DNA of 64,000 nucleotides. Source: Paramecium tetraurelia. Its lineage: Eukaryota; Ciliophora; Oligohymenophorea; Peniculida; Parameciidae. The notes under the pieces are model-generated. The model saw only the letters and a program-made list of their open reading frames with translations. It had not been told where the DNA came from and searched no databases. Positions within the stretch are counted from its first letter, which is position 1. Each line of letters opens with the position of its first letter. Shown here piece after piece: positions 50,604-62,357 of the stretch. Made by a program: the position numbers and the translations under genes. The stretch spans positions 4,578 through 68,577 of the forward strand of contig NW_001799619.1 of NCBI RefSeq assembly GCF_000165425.1, read 5' to 3'.

Positions 50604-50759
50604 ATGGCTGCTCGATTGCATGCAAATATTGCTTCCCAGAAACTCATTCCTTTCTTCTCTTTCTCTTTTTCATAAACTAACAACATATATCAATTGATCC
50701 CATCACCCATTCTTAGTCGCCTTCATGAAACACAAAGCCTACTTATTCTACACTATTGA
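50604..50759 (+). CDS. Possible small ORF, divergent from RPS18
   Basis: A 51-codon frame starting MAARLHANIASQKLIPFF and ending LLILHY before TGA. It begins 38 bp from the RPS18 start codon on the opposite strand. No homology is recognised and it may be chance. From 50760 to 51007 nothing else is supported. Confidence 0.2.
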
Positions 50760-51007
50760 AACCAGATCTAAGTAAAGAAAAAAAGATAAGTTTCCCTTTC
50801 TTAATGTAAAATAAATAATCAATTATATGCTTGCTAATTTTAAGAAATCATAATTCTCCTAGAAATCCCTTATCTTATTTATTTTCATTTATTATACTTC
50901 AGAATTCAATTCAATAACATTGCACAATGATATAATCTTAAAAAAAGAGATAATTATTAAGATGAATTTTAATTATAATATCTTCATTTTCCTCCGAACT
51001 TTATCTT

Positions 51008-51439
51008 TTATAAGAGGTAGTCACATAGAGCAATTGGTATTCTGCTTTTGACTTCCTCCAAGGAAACCCACCTCTCAATGCCTTCTTCGTGTATATAGAT
51101 CCAGAATTCAATTCTACCTTCATTTTTCCTTAAGGATTTCACATAACCCTTTTCTGAACTTCTCTCCTTATGAGGAGTCAGCTTGGGTTTTTCAACTTCC
51201 ATCATCTAATTAAGTTGTTCTTCAACTATTTTCATAGTTTTTGACTCAATCTTTTCAGAAGACTTCGAATTCTTTTTGTAATGTTCTTCCAATTCCCATT
51301 GATTTACTAGTGATAGCATTTCTGGTGTGAGTTCAATCATAGGTTCATAAGTAATTGAACCTGTATTCCATTGGATTTTGTATTCAATCCTTTCCTCTAC
51401 TTTTTTTTTTAAAACTTAAACAGGGTGTTTAATTTGCAT
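51008..51439 (-). CDS. HP1-like chromodomain / chromoshadow protein
   Basis: An intronless 143-residue frame. The N-terminus (VEERIEYKIQWNTGSITYEP) fits a chromodomain core: acidic start, the YxxxW strand, a short loop and the Tyr-Glu-Pro turn in place of Trp-Glu-Pro, followed by an amphipathic helix. A Lys/Ser/Glu hinge is followed by KSLRKNEGRIEFWIYIHE and VSLEEVKSRIPIALCDYLL, resembling a chromoshadow domain in the spacing of its strands and final helix. If right, it is a small HP1-like reader of methylated H3. Similarity is by eye only; 68 bp head to head with the next coiled-coil gene. Confidence 0.5.
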
Positions 51440-51507
51440 ATATTAAATAATAACAGATATATCGATTATATATATAAATTATATATAACAGACAAAAATA
51501 ATCGAGA

Positions 51508-52836
51508 ATGCACAAGGACTTTAATTACGCAATCGAAATTATGGAGATAGAGAAAATAAAATTGCATGAACAAATTGATTATCTTTAGTAATAGATATAG
51601 CAATTGACGAATGAGTATAGTGATAAGATCTTAGAAAAGGATGAAGAATTAGTTACAGCCTTTCTTAAAATGCAACAAGCAGAAAAACTGAATAACGAAT
51701 TAATTTCAAAATTACAGTCAACCAAAAAAAATGAAGAATAGCTAAATAATGCAAATTATAATTTCATCACCCTACAAAGGAAATTGGATCATCAAATTTA
51801 GGAAAATTAAAAACTAGAATAAAAGGTCAAATTGCTATCGGAATAGAGCATGCAATTCCAATAAAAATGGCAACGAGTATCTATTCAATTAAAGCAATAA
51901 ACAACTCAAAAAGTAAGTGCTAGAACTATAGAATAATAATTAAGTCTCAAACAAGATGAGTGCTAGTAACTTAAAGAGAAACTAGTTCAATATCAACTAG
52001 AATTAACGATTGTCAAACAGAGTGATTAAGAGTACAAACAATCGATTCATTAAAAAATGTAGGTACTTTATTAGGAATTGAGGGAAGCCTAATAGAAATT
52101 ACAACAAAATCAATATATTTCTTAACAACACAAACAAGAATGTTAGTAATGCGAATACTTTAGAAATGAAACTGAATAATTGAAGTAAATCATCAATCAA
52201 GATCAAATCTCACAAGAATAAAATAGAATCAACAGTCAGATTGTATTATATTTTACATTATCAATAGAATCAACAATAGCATTAGCAAATGAAAGAATAC
52301 CAAAACAAAATTATGGAGTTGGAGTATGAAAATTAAAACTTAAAGCAGTAGATCTAACTTCCTGAATCTATTAGCAATCTCAAAAGCAACGATTGTCTCA
52401 ACATCAAATCCATCATCAATCATCCTCTATACATTAAGATGACTAAATTGGTTGAGTAATTGACTAATCAGACTTAACAAGAACTGTTTAGGAAATCATT
52501 GAATGAGCTAGGATTAGAAATTGAAAAACGAGAAAACAAAGAACAATAACTATAGGAGTGTAGAACCATGTATGATAGATTGCTGATCAAATACTATGCA
52601 TTACAAAAGAGTATCAATAAGATTGAAGAGAATAGCAATGCTAATTACTATGCAACTTAATAAATTACTTCATCGAAATAATAGACTCTTCAGAAGAAGA
52701 CGAATTAGTTGGATTCCTTTTTATAAGAATAGGAGACAACTAAATAAATGAAATAATCAATATTTTCCAATACCCCAAAACAGAGAGTAAATAACAAACT
52801 AAATTTAAGTTTAGATAGTTGTTAATTTAAAAAATG
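51508..52836 (+). CDS. Long coiled-coil protein
   Basis: About 430 residues, starting MHKDFNYAIEIMEIEKIKLH and nearly all Gln/Lys/Glu/Leu heptads (for example KMQQAEKLNNELISKLQS, QYQLELTIVKQSDQEYKQSI). A 25 nt intron (GTATTATATT...CAATAG near 52237) joins INSQI to NQQQHQQMK. The last 40 residues are Lys/Thr-rich with SNTPKQRVNN before NKLNLSLDS. A rod-like structural protein is likely. No orthologue is recognised; many ciliate cortex and basal-body proteins look like this. Confidence 0.7.
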
Positions 52837-52909
52837 ATTCTTATTTATAAATAATATTCATATTGCTTGTTTTTTCCAAAATTTAACGAATAATTATTTA
52901 ATATTTAAT

Positions 52910-53462
52910 ATGCAATATTGTTAGATTCACAATCCTCAATTCTAATAAACCTAATATCAATCAACATCATAACAGCAATAACTGTTACCTTAGCATGTCA
53001 TACTCATAAATAAATATAAAAACAAAAAAAAAGCATACAAAGGTATTATTATATTTGATTGTAGAGTCTCTAAATGATCTAAGGAATTAGATGAAAGGAA
53101 TTTTTGATAAGCAATTGCACTAAGAGTAGGAATTAACTCAACTAAAAACTTAATATCATTTGGAAAAAGAGTAATGGTAATAAGAAAAGAAGATCTTGAA
53201 TTCGATGTTACCATAAAAGGACTTGAATTTCAACGGATTATAGAAGGAGAAGAAGTCTTACAAGGAAAAGAAATAAAAACTCAAACATGAATTGGATCAA
53301 TATAAATAACACTGTGAAATTTAAGATGGAAAATTACAGTAAATTTTACTTGAAAACTCAAAATTAAAAGCAATTTTAAATGGGAGAGACCAAGAATGTC
53401 TGGCTCTGTAAGAAGAAGTCGAATACTACTAAAAGAGATTAATTTAATTGTAAAGATAGTGA
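52910..53462 (+). CDS. Coiled-coil protein with Gln-rich head
   Basis: A 176-residue protein joined across a 22 nt intron at 53043-53064. The head (MQYCQIHNPQFQQTQYQ) is Gln/Asn-rich and coded mainly by TAA/TAG. The tail is heptad-like (ECLALQEEVEYYQKRL) with KEQWQQEKKILNSMLPQK in the middle. Follows the larger coiled-coil gene by 73 bp on the same strand; they do not look like parts of one gene, since each has its own start and TGA. Function unknown. Convergent with the TPR gene, stops 28 bp apart. Confidence 0.65.
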
Positions 53463-53490
53463 TGATAAGAATATCTAATTATGTATAACA

Positions 53491-56400
53491 TCATTTTTGT
53501 TGTTTATTTTAAAAAAATCGTTACAATTTTTCTTCAATATCCTTATCCAACATTAAATTGTTTTTTATTTGAGTAATTTCCACTGCTTACACTTGTGCTT
53601 ATGTTTATTACTGATGATCATCCTCTATTTCTGTCTCCAATCTTATATCATCTATAAATTAGACATTATCAGTGAATATAATCATGTCATCTTATTGTTC
53701 CCTTCTGATCCAAGGAGCTTCAGGTTTATTTTCAACAGACAAAGGCTAAACATAGGAGAATAATGGATTACCCCAATATTTTAAATTAACTATTTATCAA
53801 ATACGATTGATAATGATGGAGGTGATAACTTTGGCAAGCTAAAAGATAGTCTAATTTTCAATCCGTCTATAAATATAATAGGCACTTAGAAACAAATAAT
53901 ATTTTCTTTAGGTTCATCGTACAAACAAATCACTCTCTGATAGTCAATAGGATGTTAATCCTTCATTAAGATCTATTCGATGTGCATCAACAGAATTTAT
54001 AATCCCTCCTATTTAGCTTCATTAATGTTCTCAATCAATTGTTTACAAATCTCTTTAGCTTTTTTAAATTATTTTAAAATAACTAAGCAAATTAGTTCAT
54101 TAAATTTGATCTCTAAGATCTCCAATAAATCAGCATCTTCCTCATCTTCAGTTACTTCAAACTATTCCTCATCAGTAAATAAATCTGTTTAGCTTCCTCT
54201 TTGTCTCAGTCGTTTTTCAGTAATTTAAAGTTCCTTTTGACTTTTGGCCATTTAGAAATCCTTTAATGCTTCTTCGTATTTCTCCAAATGAAAATGAAAA
54301 GCCCCTCGAAAAATATAAACGTGGAACTATTAAAATAACCTTCCCTTTCCTCTGGTTAATTAGGTTAAATTGTTCACAGCTTTATTTAAATTAGTTTTAA
54401 ATTCCATTTATTCACTTTCACTTTCTTCATTGAAATAAATTTGTTGATCATCTTTAAAGACCAATCTCAAAGCTGATAAAATATCTTTATCGAATTCAGC
54501 AGTTTGATCTTTAGTCAATTTATAGAGTCTACTGACATCTTCTTAGCATAGGCCTAAGTCACTTAAAATCAAATAGCATTCTGATCTCAATTGTAATAAT
54601 TTTGGGTTATTTTTGAAATCTTTATTATTAGAGTATGCTTTAATTGCATCTTCAATGGCAGCATTTGCAAATAAGAAATTGCCAGCCCACACATGCATTC
54701 TTGGATCATCTTATAATATATGAATACATTATTGTAAATCCTAGAATGCAGAGTTCGAATCTCCACTTAAAAAATGACATTTCGCTCTATTTAAATATGC
54801 ATCAGCAAAATTTTCATCCAATGTTAAACAGATACTAAAATCATTTAGAGAATGTTAATATTCTTTTAGAATTCCATACACCATTCCTCTAAAATAAAAA
54901 TACTTAGCCACATTGTCTTCTGATTTTTGAATAGCACTTTCAATATCCACCAAGGCCTCGTTGGCTTGTCCTAAAAAGCATTTTACTATAGATCTAACAT
55001 AATATAAGTTGGCATTTTAGTCATTCAAACTCTATGCCTTATCTAACAACTCCAATCCCTTTCTAATATCCTTATATTAATCACTTTTTTTTTTAAAGGC
55101 TTAATTTATTAATGTTACTCCTTAATAGAAGGTAGGTTCCATTTTTTTTTAGAATATCTTTTACGCCCTTTAAAAGAATTCCATGCCAGCATTAAATTAC
55201 CCAGCTTAAATCTTTAAGATTCCTTCACATAGGAATTTATTATAATGAATACTAGGTTCAGCAGGTTAAATGTCTAATAAATACTTATAATCCTCCAAAG
55301 CCTTTTGATGTTTGGACAAACAAAAATGGCCATAAGCTCTATAAGCATAAAACAACGGTTTCAGAAAATCATTTAATTGATGATGATTCTAAATTTCTTG
55401 GAAGTTGTTTAAACTCTCTTAAAACTTGCGTTTCATCAAATGTATGACAGCCTATGATCAATGTATGTAATACCTCAGTGAATAGTCTAAACTTCTCCAA
55501 ATAGCTTTTTTCGGTATCTAACAGGGCTGATCTATTTAAAGTATGGAAGGCTGCATAAAAATCTCTTTATTCAATCTTCATCTTGGCAATTTCATAGAGT
55601 GATTTAGTGACAGCTTTTTTAGAGTTGTTATGCTTGATAGCTTACTCGAAACATAAGAGGGCTTCAGTAGGATTCTCTAGAATGTATAGTTTAAGTACTT
55701 GTTTTTAATTTACATAATCCTTTAAAATAATAAGCCTCAGAGTTGATAGGATCAGTTTCTATAAGTTTACTCAAATCTTTAGCACATTCATCATATTATT
55801 AACTCTCATACAGAGTAATGGCTTTCTTTAGTAATGCAGCATTCCCAACTGCTTACTCACAATTTATGGCTTTCTAATAATAGGATATGGCTTCCTTATA
55901 TTAATTTTAGATCCTCAAACAATCAGCCTTACCCAAATACCCTAATCCTTTTTGAGGACTTAGTTATATTGCCATATTAAAATCTGATTCGGCTTTCTCA
56001 ATTTAATTGAGTTTTGTGAAGAGCTTACCTCTGTAAATGAAGGCATCATAATATCTCGAGAATAACTAAATGACTTTATTTAGAATTGAGATTGCTGAAT
56101 CCAATTCATTAATCTTCTTATGAGATATTGCCAATAGCAAATAGATGTTCTTTCTATGTGTGGCATCCTGTTAAACTACATATTAGAATTCTGCTATTGC
56201 TTTCTAATAGAGTTGCTTTCCGAGATAACCAATGCCCAGAAAGTAATGTCCTTCCAATATTCTGAAATCAGTTTCGATACATTTTTTTAATTGTCTAAAA
56301 TTATTCAATTTGATACTCGATAGCGTCTTCAATTTGCTTTTCTCTTAATAATTATTTTCCCTTCTCTAAGAATTTGATAGCTCTGGGATTATAATCATCC

Positions 56401-56953
56401 AAAGGCTTGGTGGTATCACTCTAAAATCCGCTATGATCCTAATAACCTTTAATGAGATTGTTCTCAAAACTCAAATCCACTGTTTGCTATCCATCCATGC
56501 TGTTATTAATGTTTGATTGTTTCTTCTATCCTGTTAAAGAGAGTTTCTGCTGATTGGGAAGGTACCAATTCTGTATTTAATTATTGATTGGCTTTTGTCT
56601 AGTCTACTTCTTCCTATCATGATAATAAACTTCTACGTGACTTTGCAAAAACTATCATTAGGCTTTGCATTATTGAACAATATATTAAACAGTAAATTTT
56701 GAGCCTTCTTTTCTTGACTAAAATTGGAGTTCTGTCTCTTTTTATGATGTTACTCCAGACTTTCCCCACTTGAAATATTAAAGGAAGTTTATCTGGATGG
56801 ATAAGGTTACGATGATTTTTTATAATGAGGAGTTGGATTTTCTGACACAAAGTGTTCGCCATGTGACTTTGTAGGAGAAAAAGGTTATTTTGGAAAGAAT
56901 GATCCCATTTGGTTCTTAACTGATTGTGGAGGCTTGTTTGGCCTATATTACAT
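53491..56953 (-). CDS. Large TPR-repeat protein
   Basis: About 1100 residues. A disordered basic start (MQYRPNKPPQSVKNQMGS) is followed by many tetratricopeptide repeats; one clear unit is CLSKHQKALEDYKYLLDI with QAGQFNAGMEFFQRAQKIF next. After about 20 repeat-like units the C-terminus turns acidic (FTDEEQFEVTEDEEDADLLE), followed by a globular tail ending VEITQIKNNLMLDKDIEE. A 26 nt intron (GTAATC...GTTTAG) sits near 53740 and another near 56650. Several TAA codons that look like stops are Gln. Such proteins are scaffolds, for example in intraflagellar transport; no specific orthologue is seen. Confidence 0.75.
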
Positions 56954-57009
56954 AAATTTTGAATTTTTAATATATTCCCTTAAGCATTTTATTAATTTAT
57001 TAACTGATA

Positions 57010-57540
57010 ATGATATTTAGTGGATCACTCAGAACTACAACTCCAGAATAAAAGTCTTAAATACGCACCAAAAAACATTTTGAAGTCAAGCACGATTTAG
57101 AAGACCAACTATTATCACTCAAAATATTTAAACAATTAGAACATCATTTAAAGCATTAAAACCAAAAAGCACATTTCCCCTATTTCCAAAGTTGAAAATG
57201 TCAATAATAGCAGGTTGAGAAGATCAACATCTCCCTTATAAAATAGTTAATTAGATAGGAATTTGGTACCCAAAATTGATAATGCTCCTAAAACACCCTA
57301 AAAATCAAGACTTTATGCTAATTTATTTAATAATCAGTGTTCGTTTGAAAACATTTGTTTACAATAATGTCTCAATTGTAAATCCAACAACAAAGAGAAT
57401 TTGCGTATATAAGAATCACCAATCAAGATGACCCAATCTTTGTTTCAGCAATCAAGAACACTTAAACTCTGTTTAACATAGTAAAGGGAACTACTTTAAA
57501 AAATGAAGAGAACTACTATATATAATGATAGATACATATA
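57010..57540 (+). CDS. Hypothetical Ser/Asn/Lys-rich protein
   Basis: Starts MIFSGSLRTTTPEQKSQ, 56 bp head to head with the TPR gene. The first frame stops after about 60 codons (AHFPYFQS) but a shifted frame reading ISKVENVNNSRLRRSTSP, then NNQCSFENICLQQCLNCKS, then ESPIKMTQSLFQQSRTL continues, so at least one intron is needed near 57080-57200. The Cys pattern ICLQQCLNC is suggestive of metal binding but is not a known finger. The 3' end cannot be fixed. Between 57540 and 57903 only AT-rich sequence is seen. Confidence 0.4.
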
Positions 57541-57903
57541 TATATATACTTTTCACAATTGTTCATAGTTGTTTTTAGATTTAATAAAATTTTATTTACA
57601 TATAATTATTGACACAATTATTAAAATAAATATAGTTATAAATAAGATCTTCTCTCAGATTTTCTTTAGAATAATTATAAAAAAATAAAATTGATAATAA
57701 AATTGATCACATGTTTAACAATCAATTAACATTTGATTCACTTAGATTTTTTATCAATTTATTAAAATATTCTTAATTACATGATGACTTGACGTTCCAC
57801 AGATTTGTTATTTTATGCTATAGATAATCTATTAACACTTGGTTGATTTCTTGTTGAATTTAATTAAATTTTATAAAATCTGCATTTTTTTGTAAGATTG
57901 CAG

Positions 57904-58718
57904 TCATCCTGCGGACTTTTTGAAACTCTGTTAAGTGCTGTTACAGTAAGGCTCAAAAGTAGATGTCAATGTTTCATCTTCACTTAATAATTCGGGATCA
58001 AATGTTTTATTCTTTAAAGATTAGGAATCAGATTGAAAGGTTTCATTCTTTGGAGAAAATAAAGTGAATGTGGCTCTAGTTTTATTGATTTCAGATTCAA
58101 GATTTTGTATTTTGGATTTTAACTCAGTAATGGATTCTGACTCTTTTTTGTGGCATAGTTTATTGAATTATTTTTTATACTCGTTTTCGAGTGACAAATT
58201 TTCTATAATCTATTGTTATTGAATGTTGATAGTCTGCAACTGTTGGATAGTCTAGGCATTGATTTATAGTTAGAAATTCTTCTCCTGGATTTCGTTGGTC
58301 AAATGGTTGGTCTGTTTATTCAAAAGTGCAATTTAATTTATTTAAGATTCGATTTCCTTTCTTTAATGGTCGACTTACAATTGTAATTGGGAAATTTAGT
58401 GAAGTAGATTCTTTTATTAAGTATTCTTATTAATCTTCTCTTTATTCAAGATTTCTTGCGGATCAAATTTATTGAAAGCATTCAGGTATAAATTTGCCCT
58501 CGGTTAGACTGCAGTTTATTCTTGGGGTTGGGTCTTTTTCAAGATTTTCATGACTTAATCCTTTCTTATGGAACTCTCTTATTTGGTCTATCTCGCTGAT
58601 TGTTAAGATAGCGAAGAAACTGTAATATCTGGCACTGGAATGCAATCTATAGCTTTGATCAAATCGCGATTCGACTATTGAGAGTATAAGCGATTGTTAC
58701 TGTTATATATTCATCCAT
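57904..58718 (-). CDS. Coiled-coil protein
   Basis: About 262 residues. A 26 nt intron (GTAACA...CAATAG) follows the sixth codon; the protein then reads SNRDLIKAIDCIPVPDIT and a disordered Ser/Gln stretch, a long coiled coil (LLHQISQLQLQVDHQRKEIE, NEIQEKNFQLQINAQTIQQL, ELKSKIQNLESEINKTRA), and an Asp/Ser/Thr tail ending QQSFKKSAG. The function is unknown. The start codon is 23 bp from the start of the third ULK-like kinase, so the two probably share a promoter. Confidence 0.7.
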
Positions 58719-58741
58719 TGTTAAATTATTTTAAATTTAAT
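58719..58741. promoter_or_regulatory. 23 bp divergent intergenic (shared promoter)
   Basis: Only 23 bases, all but one A or T, separate the ATG of the coiled-coil gene (-) and the ATG of the third ULK-like kinase (+). The length equals the spacer at 29989-30011. Both leaders must be extremely short or overlap. Confidence 0.55.
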
Positions 58742-60078
58742 ATGCTTAACGAAAAAGTCATAGGAGAATATGTTTATTTAGTATCCGATGAATGCAAAGT
58801 CGGAGTCGGTTAATTCAGCCACGTCTACAAAGGATATCACGAGAAGACCAAGAAGCAAGTGGCAATCAAGCAGATTGACAAAAAACAAATCAAAGGTATT
58901 TTTGAATAGATGCTCCGAAACGAAATCAATATACTAAAGCAACTGAATCATCAATACATCCTGAAGATGTATGCTTATTATGAAACATCCAACAATTTTT
59001 ATATCATCACAGAATTTTGTGAGACAGGTAAACAACTAATCAATAATCCATAGACGTTCTTTAAATCTTAAAAAACCAAGGTTCTTTGCCTGAAGAAAAA
59101 GTAATTGCTTATGTTTTGCAGATTAGTGAAGCATTGAAGTACTTAAATTCAAAAAGTAAACTTTCATTTCTTAATTATAGAAATCATTCACAGAGATATC
59201 AAGCCATCCAACATCCTAATCCATGAAGGGGAAGTGAGACTGGCTGATTTTGGTTTTGCAGTTCATCAAGACAAAGTCGGAATTGAGGACAGACAATTTT
59301 AGATTGGATCTCCCTTGTATATGTCCCCAGAAACCTTATTAAAAAATTAATACAACCACAAAACGGACTTATGGTCTTTGGGTGTCCTCTATTTCGAAAT
59401 GATTTTTGGTATCTCCTATCCTTTTATTATACAGGCGTTGTTCCTTTCTTCTCAATTGAGATGGATGACCTACTCAGAAAATTACAACAATATCAATAGG
59501 ATTATATATTGACATTCAAATACCCAGTTTCAGAAGCTTCTACTGAAGCAATAAGAAATCTCCTAGCATACGACCCATCTCATAGGTGTGAAATTAGAAA
59601 TTTGGAACTAATACTCAAAAATTATTATAGTAATAGAGCTGCTGGAGATGCTAGCATTCATTCATAAAAACGAACTATTACTCCTGATAAAAGAAAGAAA
59701 GATTCCCCTAATTAAAGTCCGGAAAACAGAAGCAAAGCACAGCCTATTAAAAAGGAACTAGTAAAAGTAAGTTGCTCTGCTAAGTGTTTTGATAAAAATT
59801 CTACCTATTTTACCAAAAATAAACCTAATAAAGAGGATGATTAATAAAATTCAAAGAGAGAGGAAAATCTAGGAACAGACAGAAAAGATAACGAAGCCAT
59901 CCATCAAATCTCGGGTATTAGATTACATGACTTAACAGTATATAATGAAAAAGTAACACTGGAGAATATGAGTAATGAAGACTTTTTAGCATTTCTCATT
60001 AAGAAATTAGAATCTGTTAAAAGATAGGATCCAAGTTAAAATATATAAATTAACGAGTGCCAATTATTGTTAGTATGA
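58742..60078 (+). CDS. ULK/Atg1-like Ser/Thr kinase 3
   Basis: About 420 residues. VGVGQFSHVYKGYHEKT, VAIKQIDKK, ITEFCETG, HRDIKPSNIL, DFGFAVHQD, GSPLYMSPETL and LWSLGVLYFEMIFG show a complete, probably active kinase domain. Introns of 26, 25 and 26 nt sit after CET, after LNSK and after FEMIFG; the last ends ATACAG. The tail is Lys/Ser-rich (RTITPDKRKKDSPN), with a final helical part (EDFLAFLIKKLESVKRQ). Shorter than the other two ULK-like kinases in the window and without their long helical region. Next gene-free stretch, 60079-60329, shows nothing. Confidence 0.88.
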
Positions 60079-60329
60079 ATTTTTTACATATAAGTATTAA
60101 TACTACGGGAAAGATCAGAATATACTCTAAGGTTTGAAAAATAAGGGAACATCTAGTTGAATATATAAATTGTTCGTTGAAACGTATTTCTATATTTAAA
60201 CAACATATAAATTGTAATTTCTAACATAATTTGGGCAGATAAATCTAATTATTTTCCTATTTCAAAACTCATACAAAGACTTTAACATCAATAAATCTAT
60301 TAGTTATGTTTTAAATATAATTCATGTAT

Positions 60330-62161
60330 TCATTCTGCTATTGATAACTCAAAAAGGATTTAGGAAAGCAAAGGCGTAACAGTTTCATCAGATGCAGCCA
60401 CAAAAAATAATTCCCTAACATAAAAATTAACATATTTACTTTTCAAAAATAAGCAAATATTATTTTGCTGCAGGAGCCTACGAAATATTATTGAGGGTGA
60501 TTGCTGCTAGTTTGACATGTTTTTCATTTATTTTATCCTAATTACTTTTTTATTCTTATGATTTCTGAGAATTGCTCTTAATTTGACCAGTGCTCAAAAT
60601 GGCAACAAGTCTTTATAGTATTTTAGGATGCTTAGCTATGGATAACCTAGTTGCCATTTTTAAATCACTTAAATAACAGAAGAACTCCAACACAATTTCT
60701 CTTAATTCTTAATTCTAATAGATTAGCAATCTCGCTAATTGATCTATATATTCTCCGATGGCTCCTTCTATAATTGATTCATTATCAGAAATGGATATCA
60801 GATTTCTGAAGGTTTCTGTGACTAAACCTATGTCTTCATATGATTCCCCATTAAGAATTTCTATTAATTTTTACATAAAAGCATCCATGAAGATTGATTA
60901 ACTTCACTGATGAACTGTACGTTTGGATAAGACTGAAAATGTTTCCAATGCAGATTTAGATAATTCTTAATCAGCGCCAGACAAGAGAATTTAATAAAAA
61001 AAGGATAGTAATTTATCTTGTTTTATAAAGCAGGCTTCATTAGATCTAATCATAGCTAAATTTCTCAAAGCCACAAACAAGGTTCTCAATTTTTCCAAAT
61101 GTTTACATTCTGACTTTTTTTCATAATTCCCTTAGATCAAATCGATATATTTTTTCTAGTAGATTAACTCACTTGGTTTAACCATTTCTGTCATTTGATC
61201 ATTCATAATTACTGATATATGAGAATTATAATTTTCCAAAGCATTCTGATTTTTGATTAAGTCAACTTGAACTTGCATAGATTTTCGCTATTAGTATCCT
61301 AAATTTTCTAATTATTGTTATCCTACTGATTAAAGACAAGTTTTAAAAGAGTATGATTTATTTAAGTAACTAATTTATTTAATAGTATCTTCAATGTATG
61401 TAGTAATAGTATCAAGTAATTGTGGATACTGATCAATAAGAAAGGTTTGCTAGAATGATTAACATTAATTGTTATACTGAGTAATTGCAAGAATACATTA
61501 ATAAATTATTAATGGCGAAAGTAAGTTCATCGTCAATTCTGCTTTCAAAAGCAAGGATAATTCTTTTTGACTTCACTGGCTTATGCTTGTATTTTAGATT
61601 TCTTAATGAAAAATATGGTCTCTGCCTTTTCCACCTTGGCATAGTTTAAATTCAAAAGAGCACTTAGAGGTTATCCACTGAATTCCATTTAGTGTTGTCT
61701 GTCTTCAGCTTCTGCACTTTGAAATAGATAGTAATATTACACATAGCCAGCCTATTGATTTTCTTCCTCATATCCTATTTTCGTTTTTTTTCTATTGGAA
61801 CTCATTTCTTCATCATATATATAGCCCATCCTCTTTTACCAAAGAAGAGCTATTATTTATTCATATGCCAAAAGCAATTTCTAATAATGATTTCTTAAAG
61901 GTAAATGAGGCTGAAGTACATGTGGCTGGAAACGAGAATTGATCTACAATTTCCTTTTAAGATCAAAATTAAAAATTTACTTTCCATAATTTATTTGCTG
62001 ATACAACTTTTAAGGCCTCCTCTTTTTGTGACTGCTTTGTATAGCTTGAAAACTTCCAGTTCTCGCCCACCAATTTGAGGTATTTTGACCGATACACCTC
62101 TCTGTTCCCAAAATTTTTGCAATTGCTAAATGAATACTTTCTCTTCTTCCCGCTCGTCCAT
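60330..62161 (-). CDS. ARID-domain protein, ARID1/BAF250-like (SWI/SNF subunit)
   Basis: About 590 residues. The N-terminus is an ARID DNA-binding domain: FIQQLQKFWEQRGVSVKIPQ, LEVFKLYKAVTKRGGLKS, CTSASFT, NHYQKLLLAYEQ. A 27 nt intron lies after KQIME. The C-terminus (KMATRLSIAKHPKILQRLV, KLAAITLNNISQAPAAKQY, LIFEKELFFVAASDE, LLSQILFELSIAE) resembles the armadillo-like BAF250 C-domain, so this is likely the ARID subunit of a BAF-type remodeller. A 25 nt intron before ELFF is used. One frame break remains at 61897-61899, where a single extra base divides CTSASFT from LRNHYQK. Confidence 0.8.
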
Positions 62162-62357
62162 TTATTATTTTATTTTATATAAAATATATATAAATATAAA
62201 AATTTATTGTAAACCTCTTTCAAAATCTATAAATCATTTTTCACTGCAGTTTACTTTACCTTTTAGTATTTAAAAACATCTACGATTAAGAAATGTAAAC
62301 AAAATATACTAAATAAATACATATTAATTTTAACCGAAAAATAAATAACCAAAAATT

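Noticed and set aside
57533-57550. TA-repeat near 57540 as a functional site
   Set aside because: Short AT runs of this kind are everywhere in this AT-rich sequence; no pairing or motif stood out.
60388-60390. TGA as the true end of the ARID gene
   Set aside because: A 25 nt intron (GTAAATATG...TTAG) just upstream avoids it and extends the protein to LLSQILFELSIAE, which matches BAF250-like C-termini.
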